A stretch of DNA of 10,276 nt, taken from NCBI GenBank assembly GCA_003990745.1, contig RBNI01007470.1:1-10276 (forward strand). Reading direction: 5' to 3'. The position numbers and the translations under genes were made by a program. Shown in pieces: positions 7,911-10,276 of the stretch (position 1 is the stretch's first letter; each line of letters opens with the position of its first letter). Below the pieces are notes generated by a model. The model saw nothing but the letters and a program-made list of their open reading frames with translations, did not search any database and was not told the origin of the DNA. Source of the DNA: Jimgerdemannia flammicorona (Eukaryota > Mucoromycota > Endogonomycetes > Endogonales > Endogonaceae).

Positions 7911-8419
7911 TTGTAAAGTCACTAATTATTAATGAGGATTTTATGATTAGTAGTATTTATGATAATTATATCTACTGAAATAGTTGCTCCTCTAAAATTA
8001 ATAAAGATATCTTAAATTTTTTTTAGAAGAGTAGTTCTTATATTATCTGTTGTAATAAATACTAATTTTATCATTCTTTTAATTTTCCAACCTAGGCAGT
8101 CTATAGCTTTCTTACTGAGAAGTCATTCTTATATTTCTATATTAATAATAGCTTTAAAGATCCTATCTTTAATCTGATAGATAGTATTGATAGAGATCTT
8201 ATAGTTGTTTTTTTTACTTTCTTTATCTAAATTCTCTTATATATTATTATTCTCAACTATCTTCCACTTTTGATCCTTAACTATTTTAGTAAGTCTCAAT
8301 CTTATTTATTATCTAAAGATAGAGATTTCTGCTAACTATCTAAAGGTTATATTGACTTTTTGCTGACTGAGATCTTTGAATATATTATACTTGAAGATCT
8401 TTATAAGCACATAATCTCT

Positions 8420-8540
8420 AAATTATCAAAATCACACATTACTCTCAGAACAAATTTAGAAACCATATGCAAGATCACAAAGCTGAGTTAAACCAAAGTT
8501 ACAAATTATAAAGCTGAGTTAACTAAAAGTTACAGAATAT
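8420..8540 (+). repeat. 31-base-period leader repeat, four units (mutated copy)
   Basis: Four units of 32, 27, 31 and 31 bases can be aligned to units 1, 3, 4 and 5 of the intact leader at 9424-9575. The second unit of the intact copy is missing here, precisely and without scar. The best preserved word is AAAGCTGAGTTAA, seen twice. Confidence 0.75.
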
Positions 8541-8667
8541 AAGATTTACAAAAACAGAATCTTATCAATTAAGACTGAAAGTATATATATTGAATATATA
8601 GATATATCAAAATGAAGAACTATAACAAACCAAATAAATAACTATAACTCTTAAACATATACTAAAT

Positions 8668-9400
8668 ATGATCACTGAAATCTATAACTATATTTATACT
8701 GACATTTAGAATACTATTATCAACCAAGCTATAGCTTTTCTACTTCTTATAAATATCTATAATCTAGCATCTCTTTATTTTATAAAAACCTAATAGAATA
8801 CTCTGAACATACTTAGTAAAGCCTACTGAATTAGACAAATATCAAGCTACTATTAGATTGACTACCTTTTAGAAGATATAGTTAGTTACTACTATAATAT
8901 AGATATTACTGAAATATCTCAATATCAGAAACTCATCACTTGTAAATACTGAGAATACTTCTATAAGTATAGTACCTTTATTCTCCATCTCTGAGTTACT
9001 ATCACTAAAATGGTTACTACTCTATTTTATAGTCAAATTGATGATATGGTACAAGAACTCAATTACAAGTATATCAAGTATGCTCAAACTACAGATAGAC
9101 TCTTTCTACACTCAGATGACTATATTCAATAAATGCCCCAAGTTAGATACTATAAAGGATATCTATGATGTAATCTAGTTCAATAATAATAAAACAGAAG
9201 ATAATAATCTCTCTGATACTGATATAATCTCTAGCCAAAGTTCTCTACTAATATTGATCACTCTGCTGACCTTACTAATAAACTTACAATAGTTCATAAC
9301 TACTATTGAGATAATGATCACTGATATGAGTACTAATCTGCATTCATGTCTAATTACTTCAACTACAATAAAAAGACCAGAGAATATAACCTATACCTTC
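8668..9400 (+). pseudogene. RIP-killed copy of the repeat-encoded protein
   Basis: The start codon ATG survives, but stops appear at once. The first, TAG at 8707-8709, stands where the intact copy has Trp codon 14 (TGG). Others sit at positions of CGA, TGG, CAG and CAA codons in the intact copy, for example TAA-TAG where the intact copy has CGA-TGG. This is the expected nonsense spectrum of C-to-T and G-to-A mutation on both strands. Because this copy begins 1026 bases earlier, its part from about 9251 to 9400 shows, in degraded form, what follows the window edge in the intact copy: a Leu/Ile/Thr-rich continuation of at least 40 codons with few stops. The copy is then cut off by the start of the second unit. 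Confidence 0.85.
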
Positions 9401-9423
9401 AGACATGTAAGCGCACAACCTCC

Positions 9424-9575
9424 AAGCCACAGAAATCACATGTCACCCTCTTAACAAGCCACTGAAATCGCACGTGACCTCTGAACAAATCTGGAAATCA
9501 CCTGTGCGATCACAAAGCTGAGTCAAACAGAAGTCACAGCACACAAAGCTGAGTCAATACAAAGTCACAGAACAC
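9424..9575 (+). repeat. 31-base-period leader repeat, five units
   Basis: Units lie at 9424-9455 (32 bases), 9456-9486 (31), 9487-9513 (27), 9514-9544 (31) and 9545-9575 (31). Units 1 and 2 share AAGCCAC-GAAATC-CA and a GTCACC/GTGACC core; units 4 and 5 share AAAGCTGAGTCAA and AAGTCACAG; unit 3 is intermediate. Unit 2 contains CACGTGAC, a bHLH-type E-box. The array lies 119 bases before the coding start and could be a promoter or leader element of the mobile unit. Confidence 0.75.
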
Positions 9576-9693
9576 AAGGTTCACACAAATGGAATCTTAC
9601 CAATCAAGAACAGATGCATATATACTGAGCCCTGAGATGCGTCGAAACAGAGAACCAAAACAAATAATAACCATAACTTCCAAAAACACAAAC

Positions 9694-10276
9694 ATGACTA
9701 CCGAGATCTACAACCGCATCCGCGCTGACATTTGGAATGCCATTGTCAACCGAGCCACACCCCCTCTGCCTCTTATGAATATCCATAGCCTCGCACTCCT
9801 TTACTTTGTGGAAGCCCGATGGAATGCCCTGAACATGATTAACGAGGCCCACCAGATTGGACAAATATCAAGCTACTACCAGATCGGCCGCCTCCTGGAA
9901 GACATGGTCGAACACTACCATGATACAGATATTACCCAGATGTCTCAACACCAGAAGCTCATTGCCCGCAAATACCGAGAACTCTTCTACGAGTACAGCA
10001 CCTTTATTCCCTGCCTCCGAGTTACTACCAGCGAAATGGTTGCTACTCTGTCCTATAGCCAAATCGATGATATGATACAAGAACTCAACCACAAGTATCT
10101 CGAGTATGTTCAGACTACTGACAGAACCTTCTCACACCCCAACGACCACATCCTGCAAATGCCCCAAGTTGGATATGCCATGAAGGATGTCTACGATATA
10201 ATCAACTTCGATGAAGACGAAGCAGAAGACAATGATCCCTCTGATGCTGACATGACCTCAAGCCAAGGATCTCTAC
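9694..10276 (+). CDS. Repeat-encoded protein of unknown family, 3' end beyond window
   Basis: From ATG at 9694 (context CAAACATGAC) the frame stays open for 194 codons up to the window end. The start is supported by the aligned ATG of the mutated copy at 8668. I do not recognise the family. The visible part is mostly helical and hydrophilic: MTTEIYNRIRADIWNAI opens it, a moderately hydrophobic stretch follows near residues 24-40 (PLPLMNIHSLALLYFVEARW), then YYQIGRLLEDMVEHYHD, KLIARKYRELFYEYSTF and SYSQIDDMIQELNHKYLEYV. From about 172 it turns strongly acidic (NFDEDEAEDNDPSDAD). No signal peptide, zinc knuckle or catalytic motif is seen. Its repeated, RIP-targeted setting makes a transposon protein likely, perhaps a Gag-like or accessory first reading frame. 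A duplicated host gene is the alternative. It escaped the mutation that destroyed its neighbour copy. Confidence 0.7.
   Translation, partial: MTTEIYNRIRADIWNAIVNRATPPLPLMNIHSLALLYFVEARWNALNMINEAHQIGQISSYYQIGRLLEDMVEHYHDTDITQMSQHQKLIARKYRELFYEYSTFIPCLRVTTSEMVATLSYSQIDDMIQELNHKYLEYVQTTDRTFSHPNDHILQMPQVGYAMKDVYDIINFDEDEAEDNDPSDADMTSSQGSL

Larger units (their letters stand above)
7150..8385 (-). pseudogene. Decayed retrotransposon polyprotein with retropepsin remnant
   Basis: On the minus strand one frame can be followed from about 8380 to 7901 with stops only where TGG, CGA, CAA or CAG would give them by C-to-T or G-to-A change. Landmarks in order are RLTKIVKDQKWKIVE, then LLSKKAIDCLGWKI, KLVFITTDN with RTTLLKKI, and KILINN followed by two stops and LYKAKA. 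These fit the C-terminal half of the retropepsin-like aspartyl protease of fungal Gag-Pol proteins, where a GN-x-WL-x-KAKAVID element closes the fold. The frame is cut at 7901 by the palindromic element and resumes at 7558 with IIDINSQKI. A frame change near 7490 is followed by a Lys/Glu-rich trace (SEIEKEDSKPAYIVTT, then KYITKIYKIHY) that ends in an acidic LLALLENSDDEEE. The catalytic Asp-Thr/Ser-Gly motif was not found, and no reverse transcriptase or integrase lies in the window. Confidence 0.55.
6691..9406. other. AT-rich, RIP-mutated transposon block
   Basis: Composition is strikingly AT-rich throughout, with abundant TA steps and hardly any CG. Comparison with the intact repeat copy at 9407 onward shows that the bias in its right part comes from C-to-T and G-to-A changes on both strands, the hallmark of repeat-induced point mutation. 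The right border is sharp at about 9407; the left is gradual. Between 6690 and about 7150 I see only a 16-base A run (6973-6988) and simple A/T-rich sequence, with no traceable coding remnant. Confidence 0.85.
8403..9406 (+). repeat. Tandem unit, RIP-mutated first copy
   Basis: This is a direct repeat of the sequence starting at 9407, joined head to tail with it. It comprises a leader with four 31-base-type units (8420-8540), an untranslated stretch and a dead coding part from 8668. In the first 87 coding bases I count 27 differences from the second copy: 25 are C-to-T or G-to-A in this copy, one is the opposite transition and one is a transversion. No insertion or deletion was found between the start codon and the point matching the window end. 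Confidence 0.9.
9407..10276 (+). repeat. Tandem unit, intact second copy (runs off the window)
   Basis: Composition returns abruptly to ordinary GC content with many CG dinucleotides, and the sequence is free of the transition pattern of the first copy. It consists of the 31-base-period leader, about 120 bases of untranslated sequence and an open coding part. No terminal inverted repeat and no TG...CA LTR border could be recognised at 9407, so the class of the element remains open. Confidence 0.85.

Noticed and set aside
9424..9575. CRISPR-like array
   Set aside because: The repetition is a degenerate tandem repeat without constant repeats and unique spacers, and the setting is fungal.
9407..9693. 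Leader of the intact copy as a long terminal repeat
   Set aside because: No TG...CA termini, primer-binding site or duplicated end could be seen, and only one side of the element is in the window.
9604..10092. Minus-strand frames of 74-86 codons
   Set aside because: They are shadows of the longer plus-strand frame from 9694, which is supported by the aligned degraded copy.
1..10276. tRNA or rRNA genes
   Set aside because: No B-box-like GGTTCRANNCC with a matching acceptor stem and no rRNA-like conserved block was found by eye on either strand.

Overview
The window looks like nuclear DNA of a filamentous ascomycete (Pezizomycotina). The genes carry short GT-AG introns of roughly 50-131 bases. 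A heterotrimeric G-protein gamma subunit of the filamentous-fungus type is present. A large AT-rich block on the right shows the one-directional C-to-T / G-to-A decay that repeat-induced point mutation (RIP) leaves in ascomycete transposons. I cannot name the genus.

Left part (1-2707): an unrecognised three-exon gene on the minus strand (1703 down to 351) and a mitochondrial rhodanese-type sulfurtransferase gene on the plus strand (from 1932) diverge from a 228-base shared promoter. That promoter holds a G-quadruplex-capable tract and a perfect match to the CYS3/MetR sulfur-regulator consensus. The last rhodanese exon is one base out of frame with any canonical splice. Middle (3557-4694): a zinc-type/quinone-oxidoreductase-like (MDR superfamily) gene is still recognisable along its whole length but is broken by at least six changes of frame, so it is called a pseudogene. 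At 6076-5688 (minus) lies the G-protein gamma gene, two exons ending in a CaaX box. About 400 bases upstream of it is a short CCCCTAAG-type tandem repeat whose complement is a strong G-quadruplex motif.

Right part (about 6690-10276): an AT-rich block of dead mobile DNA. On the minus strand (about 8385-7150) is a decayed retrotransposon polyprotein trace in which I read the C-terminal half of a retropepsin-like protease. A 332-base palindromic MITE-like element (7569-7900) with a 10-base target duplication sits inside it; taking out the element plus one duplication copy rejoins the protease reading frame. From 8403 there is a plus-strand unit of about 1 kb in two tandem copies. The first (8403-9406) is heavily RIP-mutated. 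The second (from 9407, running off the window) is intact, with a 194-codon open frame and no stop to the window end. The two copies have a constant 1026-base offset throughout the compared coding part, and their leaders carry a 31-base periodic repeat that differs by exactly one unit.

The host genes do not form a pathway together. The rhodanese (sulfur transfer) and its candidate sulfur-regulator site are the one functional link I can argue. All alignments here were made by eye; splice sites and family calls are readings, not search results.
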